The notes beneath the pieces are model-generated. The model saw only the letters and a list, made by a program, of their open reading frames with translations. It made no database searches and was not told the DNA's origin. From Nannochloris sp. 'desiccata' (lineage: Eukaryota > Chlorophyta > Trebouxiophyceae > Chlorellales > Chlorellaceae), in contig JAGTXX020000003.1 in NCBI GenBank assembly GCA_019044685.2, positions 1,178,001 to 1,242,000 of the forward strand: a stretch of 64,000 nt of DNA, read 5' to 3'. The first letter of the stretch is position 1. Each line of letters starts with the position of its first letter. Positions 10,358-21,473 of this stretch are shown here, piece after piece. The translations under genes were made by a program, and so were the position numbers.

Positions 10358-12616
10358 TCATAGAAGAGACCCCAACAACGAGCTTCCATTCACAATCTTC
10401 GTCGTTGCAACAACAAATTCACAATCAACCATCTTTTTCCTACTTAAAAATCGCAACGCAGATATTTCGGCCAACGTCACACCGCCAATGAACATCACCA
10501 TCACTGTCCGCTTCTTTTTTGCTGCTGTTGTAGAAGAACTACCAACACCACTATTAATACTACCTCCATGACTCATATTATTTCTTTCCCGCTTTTCAAT
10601 GGGCCGTCCCTTATCATCTACAGTCTGTAAAAGCTCAAATTGTGGGCCTGGCAAGGCCGCCACCACCGCCTCCACAGCTGGACCTCCACTTCCAGCTCCG
10701 CTCCATCCACCTGGACTTAATGCCTGCTGTACCAACCGTATACTTAAAGGAGCATACCCAGCATACGTGAAATGTATATCTTTTGGGTCTTCTTCATCCA
10801 CAGTCTCTCCTTCCTGCATCAGCAGCTTCAAAGCAGGCTTGGCGGCAGCAAAAGATCCGTTTTTTTTGCCGTCACGTCTCTGCAACAGCCCTGCCTTCCC
10901 CAATGCTCTCAAGGTAATGAGCTGTCCATGACCATACGTATTCACTAAGTCGCGGCGTAAGCTATCCCAATGTTTTTTGGGAATACCTCCATGAACGGTA
11001 CAGTACAAGCACAGCAGGCGCAGCAGAGGAAGTAAATCTTCACCTTGTGCAATCACATCTTCAATTGCCGCAAAATCATCTTGCTCGTCCAGCAACGCTG
11101 CTTCTATACGTTGCCTGACGGCAAACGATGGCGCACGTAATGCTTCACCGAGCTGTTCAGTCAAAGACGTGTGTAGAGGAATTCTAGCAAACTTATCTTT
11201 CAGTTCAGCGACGAATCCTTTTAATTGAGAAATATCCGCCCCCGCCATCCCGACATCTTTAAACTGTTGAATAGAGCGTAACGTCTCATTTAGCCATTTT
11301 CGAGCACCCACGTAGAATAGATCTCGTGTTGCGTGGAATACAGGGTCAGCAGAAGTTAACCCCGAGACCTTTTTATCGGGATTTTTTGAAGACGAAGCGG
11401 TAGAAGGAGAGGGCAATGCCCCGGCTCCTGCCCCCCCTCCTCCTATACTACTTGATTGATCTATTGTTGACCGTATTTGACCGTAGTTTAACCCAAGGAT
11501 CTCATCTAACAACCCTTCATATGTCAACTGTGTACACATGGGTGTCACCATATCTACGCTTCTATCCAATAAAAGTAATGTATCGATACCCCCGTCGCTC
11601 CCGCCAGGTGCCGGTGCTGCCCCCCCTAGTTCATTTCTCATTCGATTCATTATTTTCTGCACCCTAGAAGCCCATATCCCTTTGCCCTTGATATGAGGAA
11701 TGGCTCCCCGGGAAGATTGCAGGGCTGTAAGGGCGTGGGCGATGTCCCAAAGGCAGCTCGTATCTCCTTCAACTGCTAGTTCTTTAAAAGCCTCAGGCGC
11801 TTCCAAGGAAATAATATCTTCCTCTAATGGGATCCAATTTAAAGGGCAGCCACGGACTGAAACGTCACCCAACAAGCCTGCATTGTCTAATAGCAGCTCG
11901 CATGTTTTCATTTTGCGTGGCATTATTAAAGAGGTGTAATCAAAATTTGCACCGAGATCTCTACACATGGTGATGTGTGTTACCGCTGCCTGAACAGCTT
12001 CGATTCTAGAATGGAATAGATAGACAAGATGCCGAACACCGCGTTCGACTAGAGCAGAGATTACACCTGGGTGGCTCTCGAGCACACAAAACCTGTCGAG
12101 AAGGTGGAAAAGGGAGGGAAATATATGTATATATACAAAAGTTAGGTAGGCAGCGGTAGGGCAATAAATTCTGACATCCAAAAAGGAAGCCAGTAAATCT
12201 CTATGAACCTACATTTCTACACCATGTTCTTTAAGTGTCAGAGCATCTACAATGAAACCTAGAGGTTGCACAAAATGCGGCTCTAACACAAGTGCCTTTT
12301 TGCCACGAACCTGCGGAAATGAGAGCAAAGATTGTTTAATACCAATAGTGCAGGGGAAGGAGCTTCCGAAGGTATGATCGTTGCTTTTAGGGACAATCTT
12401 ACTGTGTCTAAGAGGTCCAATAGTTGCCTTCTAGCATCGTTTCTACAGAGAACGGGAAAACCAAACTGTATAAAATTAAGTGATCCAGAAATTAAGGTGC
12501 CACTGTTGGGGCAATAAAAGAACGATTAGCCAATCTATATACATGCATAATAGAACTTACTGCATTGGTTTCAAAGCAAAGTTGGCTTTGTCTAAAGATG
12601 GACTGAACTTTTGCAT
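10358..12616 (-). CDS. VPS33: VPS33 Sec1/Munc18-like tethering subunit
   Basis: SM-family core subunit of the HOPS/CORVET complexes, which chaperones SNARE assembly at endosomes and the vacuole. Four exons, 12561-12616, 12403-12502, 12213-12310 and 10358-12092, splice in phase to 662 residues. Early exons encode the diagnostic RGKKALVLEPHFVQPLG and LKEHGVEMF. The long exon has IPHIKGKGIWASRV and IDTLLLLDRSVDMVTPMCTQ, and it ends VVATTKIVNGSSLLGSLL as animal and plant VPS33 do. The start at 12616 (MQKFSPSLDKANF) is the first ATG in frame of exon 1. A glycine/serine insert follows the DRSVDM segment. Confidence 0.9.
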
Positions 12617-13156
12617 GGTTACTTGAATTTTTGATGTGATCTCCGTTTTTTTAAAGTTGTTATAATAACCTTACAGCTTGGAAAGCACATTGAATTAATT
12701 TATTCAAAGCATCAGTGCAGCCAAAGGACCATAAAGCGATTGATCTTTGCAGACAAGATGCAGGCAAGATGCAGGCAGGACAATCTGGCTTAGCCTGGGA
12801 GATCAGCGTCTACTCATCAACTACGTGCGCGAATCCCCCCCATTAAAAAGCCCTTCAAGACCAAATCCCCATTCTATTATTCAAGGGCAACCCCAAAACC
12901 TGTAATATCATCTAATTGTTATTTCCGGACACCAGCGGTGAGTTAATTTCGGCAATGCCACATCTTTAGATTGACTTTTTCTGTCTGGAACCCAGAAGCC
13001 CCAGTCTCTTTCCTCGCGACATGGCCAGAATTTCATCTTACATATTGCATTGTTTTGCGCTCGTGATGGACCGGTTATCCACCCAATCTGCCCCAACTTT
13101 GCAGGCAAGACCTCCTACATCTCTGCTTGATCTTGAGCCTTGGCCACCCTTTCCCT
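12617..13156. other. Divergent promoter region between VPS33 and the B3 factor
   Basis: About 540 bases separate the two start codons. Near 12755-12780 an 11-base unit (GCAAGATGCAG) is repeated in tandem. No supported gene is present. A minus-strand open frame at 13115-13549 lies mostly opposite the B3 gene and has no recognisable protein features. Confidence 0.5.
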
Positions 13157-15348
13157 ATGGAGGGCGACGCGGTAAGCATCCACACATTTGCTAGTCACAT
13201 CTATGAGCTGTATATCACAATCTAGGAAGCCCTCACTAGGCCAAACTTCGCTTTTACTGCTATATACTGCCATTTTGTTGAAATTACACTGGATCTCGGT
13301 GTTGCTCAATATGCTGAACTTTTTTCTCTCTATACTGTCCTTTGCAGGTACATCCTGGCATGTCCAGGGTGCTTTACCCTGGAATGCCAGTGTCTTACAG
13401 CAATTTCGCCCCTCAGATGCCCCATGCACAGCATTTGAATCAGACTTGTAGTGGACACTACTTGCATGTATCGCCTTTTCAACACCCGATGCCTCCTCCT
13501 TTCCCCTTCTTTCATGCACCCCCACTCCCTGCTGCCACGCCGTCTTCAAGCTTAACCCAAGTTATAGTCGACAAGTATGCTCCCATGGCAAGAAGACAGC
13601 TCTCTTTTCACACCTCTGAAGCTCCTGTTGACAATTGCTGGCAACACCAGCAGCAGCAGCGCCGACACCTCCCATCAATGTTGCTTCCCCCTCCTCCCCT
13701 TCCTCCTCCTTGTGCTGCTCCAGCGAGTAGAGCTGCAATCGCCCAATGGCCTTCACCTACCAGCTTATCTCCAGCTACCTTGGCTACTTTACTTGGACCT
13801 GGAGATGGTATGTCGACCTCTGAGTTAGATGAACTGCCTGCTTTCTTTTCAGGCCAAGTACTCCAGGAGGGTAGCAACCCTGAAACCCACCGCAGCCGCG
13901 CTGTTGCCACGCCTCCACCCCCTCAACACGACCATCATGAAGGTAAAGCAGAACACCATCAACGTATTGCACCAGGGTCTTGCGACACTCTCTATACCGA
14001 AACGTCTCCTGATCAAGTTGCAGCTGCAGCGGTATCCGTGCAAGTCTGCCCTGCTCCCTTGCTGATTGAAAGCCCTTTTATGCCTATGGCAGGCAGCCTT
14101 GCAGACCTTGATGGGAGAAGCAACCAGCGTCGTCATCTTTCCAGAAAGGTTTCTGATGAAGAGGGTGATCCAGCCCACGGCAGGAGTGGCAAGGTAGATT
14201 GCGATTTGTTGGAAGGCATGGATTTGGAGCAGCTGTTTCAACATTTTGATGGTAATCATCAAATGTGTAAAGGTACGGATGGCAGTGCAGGACCTGGTTC
14301 TTCTGGTGGTGTGTCTGCTGGAACTACTGTCATTGCCGAGGAGGCGATTCTTGGTGGTGTTGCTGGAAAGCGTGAAGAACATGTTGACCGTGTTGAAGAC
14401 GACGACACCATTGAGCAGCATGGTGGAGAGTTCATTGAAAATATAGATTTACAAACTTTGTTCCAATCTTTTGCTGAAGATCTTGAAGCTTTACCTCCTT
14501 TAGATTTGACTGCAATCGGAAAACCTAATAGTATTGCTGCGGATGTTAATCCCGCAGCTCGTGTTCCCTCGCCTGCTCATTACCCTCATTGCGCTGATAG
14601 GGAGGAAATGCGTATGTCTCCGGTAGAGCAGAGCATCAAACGTAGCTTGTCTGAAGAAGGAGAAGAGTTCTCATATGATCCCCATACTCCTGAGAAAAAG
14701 AACTTTCTTTCTGGGGCCCTTGGGCTGGGTCAAAGCCGCCAGCAGCAACAGGTGCCCGAACAAAAGAACTACTGGGCTGTGGAGAGCAAGACCTATTCTC
14801 CTGCCGCTACTTCTGAACATGAATGTGGAACTGGATCAAGACTTCGTATGCAGCATCAAGCTCTTGCTGCAGCTGCATCTTCAGTACGCCATTCTGAGAT
14901 TCTTGCCATGCTGCCTGCTCCTGCCAAACGCCGCCGTCGTGTGAAAACTAAAATTAAAAAGGAAGATGGCGGTGAAGACGACGAGGTTGAAGAATATGGT
15001 ACGTCTCCTTCTTCCCATATGCCTACCCGATGTGTCTACCTGTTTGGTAAGACTATTACGGCATCTGACGCAGGCCGATTGGCTCGTATTGTATTGCCTC
15101 GAGCTGCTGTCGAGCGTTATTTACCCCGTTGTGACAACAAACATGGCATTCCCCTGACCGTTTGGGACATACATGGCAACAATTTCAACGTTGTGTTGAA
15201 GTATTGGATGAATGGAAGGCCTGTTGCGAAGCGTATGTGGTTGTTAGATCAATGTCAGGAGGTAATCGCAGTTTTGGGATTGGAGCCGGGCAAGCAGTTG
15301 GACTTTTATAAAGCCGATGATGGTCGCTTGGTAGTTCAAGCTAAATAG
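13157..15348 (+). CDS. B3-domain transcription factor (LAV/ABI3-VAL-like)
   Basis: A 15-nt first exon (13157-13171, MEGDA) with a GTAAGC donor joins exon 2 at 13348, giving 671 residues. The only folded domain visible is the C-terminal B3 DNA-binding domain (about 568-671): VYLFGKTITASDAGRLARIV, LPRAAVERYLP, then WDIHGNNFNVVLKYW and a closing hydrophobic strand, closest in style to ABI3/VAL proteins. A basic stretch KRRRRVKTKIKKE (around 532) is a likely nuclear signal. The long N-terminal part is low-complexity, rich in Pro, Gln and His, and has two acidic-hydrophobic motifs of the same design, MDLEQLFQHF (296) and IDLQTLFQSF (371), plausible activation motifs. B3 domains are restricted to the green lineage. 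No CW, EAR or PHD-like partner domain was seen. Confidence 0.85.
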
Positions 15349-16748
15349 TTAATTAGAAGAAGCTGCTTCACTTTAGAATTGGGAATTGCTACATAAATTA
15401 CAAGCTAAGTACTACTACCTCAATTAGCCTGTGCGTGCACATAGTCTCTCTCTCTCTACGTGTGTATATAGAGAAATAGTAAATGATTGAGCCAGCTCGC
15501 TCGCTGGCTATCAACCTACTTAAAACTTTGAATAACTACAAACCTTGAAAGGAACCAAACAAATTTCCTTCTCTTAATTTTTTTACCCATCTACCTACCC
15601 ACCCAGCCGTCTTTCCGTCTAGTTAGAAAAAACTAAGTACGTCTTTCTCACATTTGCGATGCCCTACTTGCTCAATCACCCATCTAACGAACCCAACTCG
15701 ACTTCTTGTCAACTTTTCACTCAACTTTTTTGTTTTTAGTAACGTCACCCAGAAAACACATTCCGTCATCTTTCAAGCTACTAACCACCCATTACCACCT
15801 ACTAACCTGGACGGACCTCGTTTTTGTGCTTAACCAACTGGGCTTGACACCTACCTCGACAACCAAATAATCACCAGAAAAACACAAGATATATATAAAT
15901 AAATACTATTGAATAAATAAAACCCTTTCATTAATCCATGCTTATACATACTCCCTTTTTTTTCCATCTTTGATTCCTCGTTCTTAAATATTTCATTTTT
16001 CTCAGCAACGGGCCTTCAGCCCTTAAATTACCTACGATAATAGCACCATAGTGAAATTAGTAGAATTTCGTGTTTGATCTTTGATTGGCTCGCTTCGATT
16101 CGCACTTCTTTCTTTCTTTAAAAAAAGTAGAAAAGTTTTCTATTTTTGATTCTTTTTTCATTCGTTGTTCCTTGCCTAGTCTCGACGTTACTTTTCTCTC
16201 CAACAAGAAGATAACGCAACGAGTTGTCTGTTTTAATTGCTTCTTCGGTCTTGTCCCCTTTTTCTTTTTCGGTCTTGTCTCCCGTCATCTTTGACTTTTT
16301 GAATGGGGGGTTGTTTTTTATATTCATACTGCTGCACTTTGCATCTCTATCTGAAGTATCCTAAATTTTTTTATTGTGGAACTGCCTTAATAAATAATAT
16401 CGCTATGATTGGAATAATATAGGGGCTTTTAAATAATGGCGGAAATACAATATGGATCTTTGCTGGTGGCTGTGGGCGCCTTGTGTTATTTTTTTTCCCT
16501 CCCCCCTGTGTTACGAGAAAGTAACTAGAGCAGCTCGGAGTTGTTTACTTTTATTCCGCCACATTCGGTCTTTTAGCGCTAAGGTTGAGGTTGAGATAGA
16601 TTAGTAACAAATTGTAAAAATTGAAGAAAGTTATTCCGCTGCCTTCCGCGGCAGCAAACCACAGTATCTAATCTCCGTAATTTAATTACTTTCTCAGTCA
16701 TATTACTTACAAAGCAACGTTAAAGTAACAATAACGCTATAAACATGA
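15349..16748. other. 1.4 kb gap between convergent B3 and TrpG genes
   Basis: AT-rich and full of homopolymer and short pyrimidine tracts (TC repeats near 15445, CTACC-type repeats near 15590). It includes both 3' untranslated regions. Two opposing open frames of 69 codons at 16085-16327 are T-rich and not convincing. One clear hairpin is listed separately. I see no RNA gene. Confidence 0.5.
15490..15509. other. Short perfect hairpin
   Basis: AGCCAGC and GCTGGCT, 7-bp arms around a 6-base loop, about 140 bases past the B3 stop codon. It could be a 3'-UTR structure; function unknown. Confidence 0.55.
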
Positions 16749-17645
16749 TCAATCTTCCAGTGTATCTACAAAATTTTTCACAATCAGCATTCCATTTTCA
16801 GTTATGATACTCTCTGGGTGAAACTGCACCCCTTGTACTTTCGGGTACTTTTTATGCCGTACAGCCATAATAGTACCGTCTTCGCACCAAGCAGTCACTT
16901 CCAGATCTTCAGGGCAATTTTCTTTATCAATGACCAAACTGTGGTATCGACCAGCTTGGAAAGGGTTGGCCAAACCGGCAACTAACCCCACATTTGTGTG
17001 CCAAACCGGCGAAGCTTTGCCATGCATAACCCCGGAGGGTGCTCGAATCACGTTGCCCCCAAAGACTTGGCCGATGCATTGATGTCCCATACACACCCCA
17101 AAGATGGGAAATCCTTCTGGACCGAGCTTTTCAATGATTTCTAGAGAGATTCCAGAGTCTTCTGGACGGCCTGGCCCTGGAGAGACCAGGATTCCTCGTG
17201 GGTTCATTGATTTTATTTCCTCGACGGTTTTTGCATCGTTTGGAAGAACGATGTATTCACAGCCCTGGCTGCCCAGATATTGGCAGAGATTGAATGTAAA
17301 GCTATCATAATTGTCAACTACGACTACAGGGCCCTTTTTTGGTCCTGCAGCTGCGAAAACAGCGAGGACTGGCAAGCGGTGCTGGCGGCGGGGTGAAATT
17401 GAGAGTTTTTGAGGTGAGAATTGGTGTGATACGAGCGATGCGTTGTCTCGATCTGTAAAATGATGAAAGGAGAGTCAATTAAAGAGATATTTAATGTACT
17501 TTCGAAGATAACGCAACGTGTTTGTAGGCTAAAGCGTACATTGAAATTGTGTTCTAGGAAGCAGTGTAGATTGAGCGGCACATGATATCAAACAGGGAAG
17601 TATTTGAAGTCGTCGTTGTTGTTTCACATTAATCTGCGTATTCAT
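16749..17645 (-). CDS. TrpG: Anthranilate synthase beta subunit (glutamine amidotransferase), plastid-targeted
   Basis: Supplies ammonia from glutamine to the alpha subunit in the first step of tryptophan synthesis. Exon 1 (17540-17645) joins exon 2 (16749-17452) in phase via GTACGC/TTTTACAG, giving 269 residues. The first ~75 residues are basic, Gln/Ser-rich and uncharged by acids, a typical plastid transit peptide. The mature part begins VVVVDNYDSFTFNLCQYLG. The class I amidotransferase motifs are present: LVSPGPGRPEDSG, the nucleophile elbow GVCMGHQCIGQ, and VQFHPESI with the catalytic His/Glu. In red algae trpG is plastid-encoded; here an intron and transit peptide show a nuclear gene, as in green plants. 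Confidence 0.9.
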
Positions 17646-18883
17646 CTTCTCAAGGGTAGGTTGAATTACTGATAAATTATAGATGGCCAAACTTTAAAAG
17701 TCAAAATTATTATCCAAATTAAGCGATCAGCAATAATCGATATTGTTTGATATAATATAATGGCATAAATATACGCCAAATTGTCAAATCAATGAATAAT
17801 TTTGCATGTTTTAAAGTTTGGCCTGGATTTCAAAGCTCGGCGAGAATCCTACCCAAATTGATGCTGGAGAGCAAGGTGCAGCGACAGCGGAAAAGGAGCG
17901 TATTCCAGCATTTTGGGCATTTGATGCGTTAAATTACCTGATTTGTTGCCATCCAAGGCTTAATCAAGCAGAGCTCGTGTCTCCGACACTGCCCGCCCCG
18001 GCACCGTTGCCAGCAGAAGTTTTGCCCAGAGCCTGGGTTCCCGTGGTTCCCGTGACATTGCAAAGGACCCCAACATCCCTCAAAAACAATGCTAGTTTCA
18101 CTATGAATACTTTAAAGCCGCCGATATGGATAACGACAACCCTTTTGCTGCCTCCTCCAATTTCTATTCCACGTGCTAGAAAGCCTGTGCTAAATATTAA
18201 CCCAAATGGATTTCCCACAATGCTATTAATGGGAAATTTCTCTTTGAAATAACCTGCAACGAAGTTTGAGTTGTTAAAAATATAGATGTCGTGGATAAAC
18301 GCCCTGAACCGTACAATTACATGTGTCGATTGGGTTGGAATTTAAAGGGTACTATCGGCTGGGAGCATTTTTGATGGTAACTCTGGGTTAATGATGAGTC
18401 ATTTTGTACAATACGATCCTGCATTTGATAAGATTTATAACGCAAAAATGAAGTGTATGAATGTCTCTGCCAAAAGAAGTGGATGACCTCTTAGCGCCTT
18501 TGCTTTACTTTTATTTCCCGACACCGGGCTGCTCTGATTTGAATTGATTTTTGCTTTGATTTAGGACAGTGATATATTCAAGCACTGCTGCTTTTATATA
18601 TGTTTTATTGTCTATTGCCGCTACTTAATCAATTTTGATGATATTTTGATTTTGATTTTTAATACGACCAATACTTGTGCTCCCTAGGGTGATAAAATCT
18701 TAGGATTGCACCATCCCCAAGAGAAGAGGCTGAAATAGTGGGCCGCCTAGCCAAGCCTACTCCGAACTGGAATTTTTTTAACTTTACTATTAATTGAGCC
18801 TTGATAAAGCTTATAATATCAGTATCAGTAAAATAATACCCCATGCTATGAGTTAAAGGGTAGATTAGGGAAGCGTTGTACAT
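17646..18883. other. 1.2 kb gap upstream of TrpG and the CCDC40-like gene
   Basis: Apart from the unresolved open frame at about 17964-18345 described separately, this stretch is AT-rich, with no repeat or RNA gene I can support. It must contain the promoters of the two divergent flanking genes. Confidence 0.45.
17964..18345 (-). other. Unresolved minus-strand open frame, possible terminal exon
   Basis: A frame free of stops from about 18345 to the stop at 17964 encodes around 125 residues: a segment with DIYIFNNSNFVAGYFKEKFP and NSIVGNPFGLIFSTGF, a hydrophobic stretch (VFIVKLALFLRDVGVL), and a Gly/Ala/Thr-rich end (TSAGNGAGAGSVGDTSSA). There is no ATG, but splice-acceptor-like GGTTCAG and TTGCAG sequences precede parts of it, so it could be the last exon of a small gene whose first exon I could not locate. 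The opposite strand is also open over 17818-18252, which weakens the case. Confidence 0.25.
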
Positions 18884-21115
18884 ATGTCGCTGGAGCGAAA
18901 CGAAGAGAGGGTGGTTGAGGGCACTGAAGGCCTTCTCCACAAGCCTACAGTAGAGACCTTACTTCAACCTGAAAAGCATTGTCCAGTAGACTTAATTACA
19001 CATCAACATAATATGGATGTAGATACGCTTTTAAAGCCTGCTTGCGATGAAATTAAAGCCCAGTTGCGGAGACTTAAACAACGACTGTTGAATGACTACC
19101 GGGAGGCGGATGCCACTCTCCAGGCAGCAAAGAAGAGAAGAAACGATTTGGGGGACCTTCTTAGCCAACTTCAAGATACAAAATACCACCAAGAGCAGAA
19201 AAATGCTAATTTAGATTGCGCATTGCAAGATTTTGAGACCTTTGAAAATGAAGCGAGCAAGGAGCTGGCAGTGCTGCAACGAGAGGGCGAGGCAGAAGCA
19301 GCTTTGACAGCCCTGAAGCGCGCTAGAATAGAATCTTTGCAGCTGGAATTAGGTAGATTGACATTGAAATTGCATCATTCGGAGGGCTTAAAGGCGCAAG
19401 AAATTTCTGAGCTTGCTACGACGCAACGAGCTGCTTGGTGTGCTGATGACCGAGCACGGAGACAACTTTTACAAAATCGCCAGGGAGATGTTATAATTCA
19501 GCAACTGCGTACAAATATAGAACTAATTAAAAAATGCGCAGCTTCCGATCACGCAGCTGCTGACCTAGACGGAAAGGAACGGCAGGTCAAGCTTTCAGAA
19601 CTCAAAGCGACAGAGGGGGAAATGGCTGGCGTTAAGAAAGAAGCAAAGCTGTTGCACAGTAGATGGGACAACGCTCTACTCAAGCTTCTTAAAGTTGATG
19701 TCGAGCTTGCAGATGTGGTATCAAAGCGTGAAGAAACAGAAAAGAAGATTGCTGTTGCTAAGAGAGAGGCAACAAAGCTGAGAGAAGAGCAATGCATCGA
19801 ATATGAACACAATTGGAAACGTGGTCACGCCGTGAACCAAGCTCTTGATCGCAGTCAAGAAACAGAGAACCGAATATTAATAGCTAAAGAACATTTAGAT
19901 GAGGTTTTAGAAGCTCAGAAAGCTACAGAAGCAGCTACAGCAGAGACGGTGGCCAAGCTGCAGCAGCACGAGGCAGCAAGGAAAGATGCAGAACGCCACA
20001 TTGAAGAGCTGCTGATACAGAAGCAAAGAATCACAGCAGCGTATGATACCCTTGAAACGAAGTTTTCTAATTTATTGGAAGCCGATTGTGAAGTGGAAAG
20101 CAGTCTTCAAGCCACACAACAGGAGCTTCGTACTGCAAAAATAGCTACCGTTGAAAAGACGGCACAAATTGCTGACCTTGAGACTGACATTTTGAAGCTT
20201 CAAGCAGCGCTGCAAGTATGTCAAAGAAAACTGGAAGCAATAAATACCAACGTTGATCAAGCTGAGATAGATGTGCATGCTGATTTGATGCATCTGGAGG
20301 CAATACAGCAGCAAATTGATGGTGTACTTCATACTCTAGAACAGCGCACACGAGAGCTGCAACTGCTCAACATGCGAAAGCAAGAACGTGAAGAAGCTGA
20401 GCAGAAGGACAACTGCACAGATACTCTTAATGCAGAAATACAAAGATTGAGAAAGGAGCTTTCAGCGACTGAAGATGGAAGGAGAGCAGCGCAAGCAAAC
20501 TGGTCTCAAGCTCAAGAACGTTTGTTGGTCAACAGCCAGCGCCACTTTCAGCTTACACAAACGTTAGCAGACGCTGAAAAGAAGTCTAAAGAGACTAGTA
20601 CAACTCACAATAGAGTGTTAGAGTCTATAAAGGAGTCAGAAATGGACATTTTGCAGCTTAAAAAGAAGCTAGAGTCTTTGCAAAAAGAAATTTCCCAGCT
20701 CGACTTCGGGCTGAACGATATGAGCAAGTTAGAGACCATTATAGAGAACGACCTGACTTCTCAGCAAACCCAACATTCTACGAAATTGAATGCCCTCCGA
20801 ATAGCGTGCCGAAGCAAGGAAACCAAAATTGTCACTGCTTTAAACCGATATACCAAGGCGTCCACCGACACCACCACAGTTGATATTCGGTTGAAAGAAA
20901 TCGCAGCGCAAAAGAAAGCACAGAGCATTCAAATTGAAGAAAATAAAAAAGTTTTGAAAGGAGGGAACAAGAAAGCGAATGAATTGCATGGTCAAGCAGC
21001 AGGACTGCGTAGAAAATTGTCAGCTGTTCATAAAAGAAGAAATACGGCAGCTGTATTGCTACAAAAAGCTGCAGTGGCTAGTGCAATCGATAACAGTGAC
21101 AGGTACATTAAATGA
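18884..21115 (+). CDS. Long coiled-coil protein, CCDC40/FAP172-like
   Basis: Single exon, 743 residues, almost wholly coiled coil from residue 50 onward with heptad-rich Leu/Lys/Glu/Gln sequence. Two stretches resemble CCDC40: LLHSRWDNALLKLLKVDVEL aligns with the family's QQW-x-S-L-x-G-M region, and LNAEIQRLRKELSATEDG with the following AQANWSQAQERLLV aligns with the LE-EI-RL ... AQ-x-W-x-x-x-Q segment. CCDC40/FAP172 forms with CCDC39 the 96-nm molecular ruler on ciliary doublets. The protein is shorter than animal CCDC40 (about 1140 residues), mostly at the N-terminus. Coiled coils align easily by chance, so another filament-forming protein remains possible. Confidence 0.55.
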   Translation: MSLERNEERVVEGTEGLLHKPTVETLLQPEKHCPVDLITHQHNMDVDTLLKPACDEIKAQLRRLKQRLLNDYREADATLQAAKKRRNDLGDLLSQLQDTKYHQEQKNANLDCALQDFETFENEASKELAVLQREGEAEAALTALKRARIESLQLELGRLTLKLHHSEGLKAQEISELATTQRAAWCADDRARRQLLQNRQGDVIIQQLRTNIELIKKCAASDHAAADLDGKERQVKLSELKATEGEMAGVKKEAKLLHSRWDNALLKLLKVDVELADVVSKREETEKKIAVAKREATKLREEQCIEYEHNWKRGHAVNQALDRSQETENRILIAKEHLDEVLEAQKATEAATAETVAKLQQHEAARKDAERHIEELLIQKQRITAAYDTLETKFSNLLEADCEVESSLQATQQELRTAKIATVEKTAQIADLETDILKLQAALQVCQRKLEAINTNVDQAEIDVHADLMHLEAIQQQIDGVLHTLEQRTRELQLLNMRKQEREEAEQKDNCTDTLNAEIQRLRKELSATEDGRRAAQANWSQAQERLLVNSQRHFQLTQTLADAEKKSKETSTTHNRVLESIKESEMDILQLKKKLESLQKEISQLDFGLNDMSKLETIIENDLTSQQTQHSTKLNALRIACRSKETKIVTALNRYTKASTDTTTVDIRLKEIAAQKKAQSIQIEENKKVLKGGNKKANELHGQAAGLRRKLSAVHKRRNTAAVLLQKAAVASAIDNSDRYIK

Positions 21116-21473
21116 ATAAAGCATAGAACTTCTACTCAGACTATAGATTGCCGTAAATTTCTGGAAGCATTAAGGCTGGAAAGAAAAAAGGAAAAAAAGT
21201 AAAAAAAGTAGCGGCAGTAGTTCGATCCAGTAGTAGTTGCTAAACTAAGCGAGGTCAAAACTGATCCATTGCCTACCTAGTGACATTTTACATAATAATC
21301 TATGTTTTTATATTAAAAGAAGTCAGTACTGTAGAACTAAAATAGCTTCGGAGGCAAAAGGTCCAAAGTTTCTAAACCCTAAAAAGGATGTGGCGGCAAA
21401 ACCAGAAAACACCGCACACTACTTAAGTTTCATGGCTATTGTTTATTAAATCCGCTAATTCCACAATATATTT
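21116..21473. other. Intergenic between convergent genes
   Basis: Joint 3' regions of the CCDC40-like and ELOF1 genes, 358 bases; A-rich near 21180-21210. Nothing else recognised. Confidence 0.5.

Noticed and set aside
13849..14421. Minus-strand 190-codon frame
   Set aside because: Opposite the B3 gene's low-complexity region, no motif, no start context.
16085..16327. Two overlapping opposite-strand frames of 69 codons
   Set aside because: T-rich, low complexity, no start context or family, inside the shared 3' region of two genes.
16749..17645. Recent bacterial transfer or contamination for TrpG
   Set aside because: The gene has an intron in phase and a plastid transit peptide, fitting an old plastid-derived nuclear gene.
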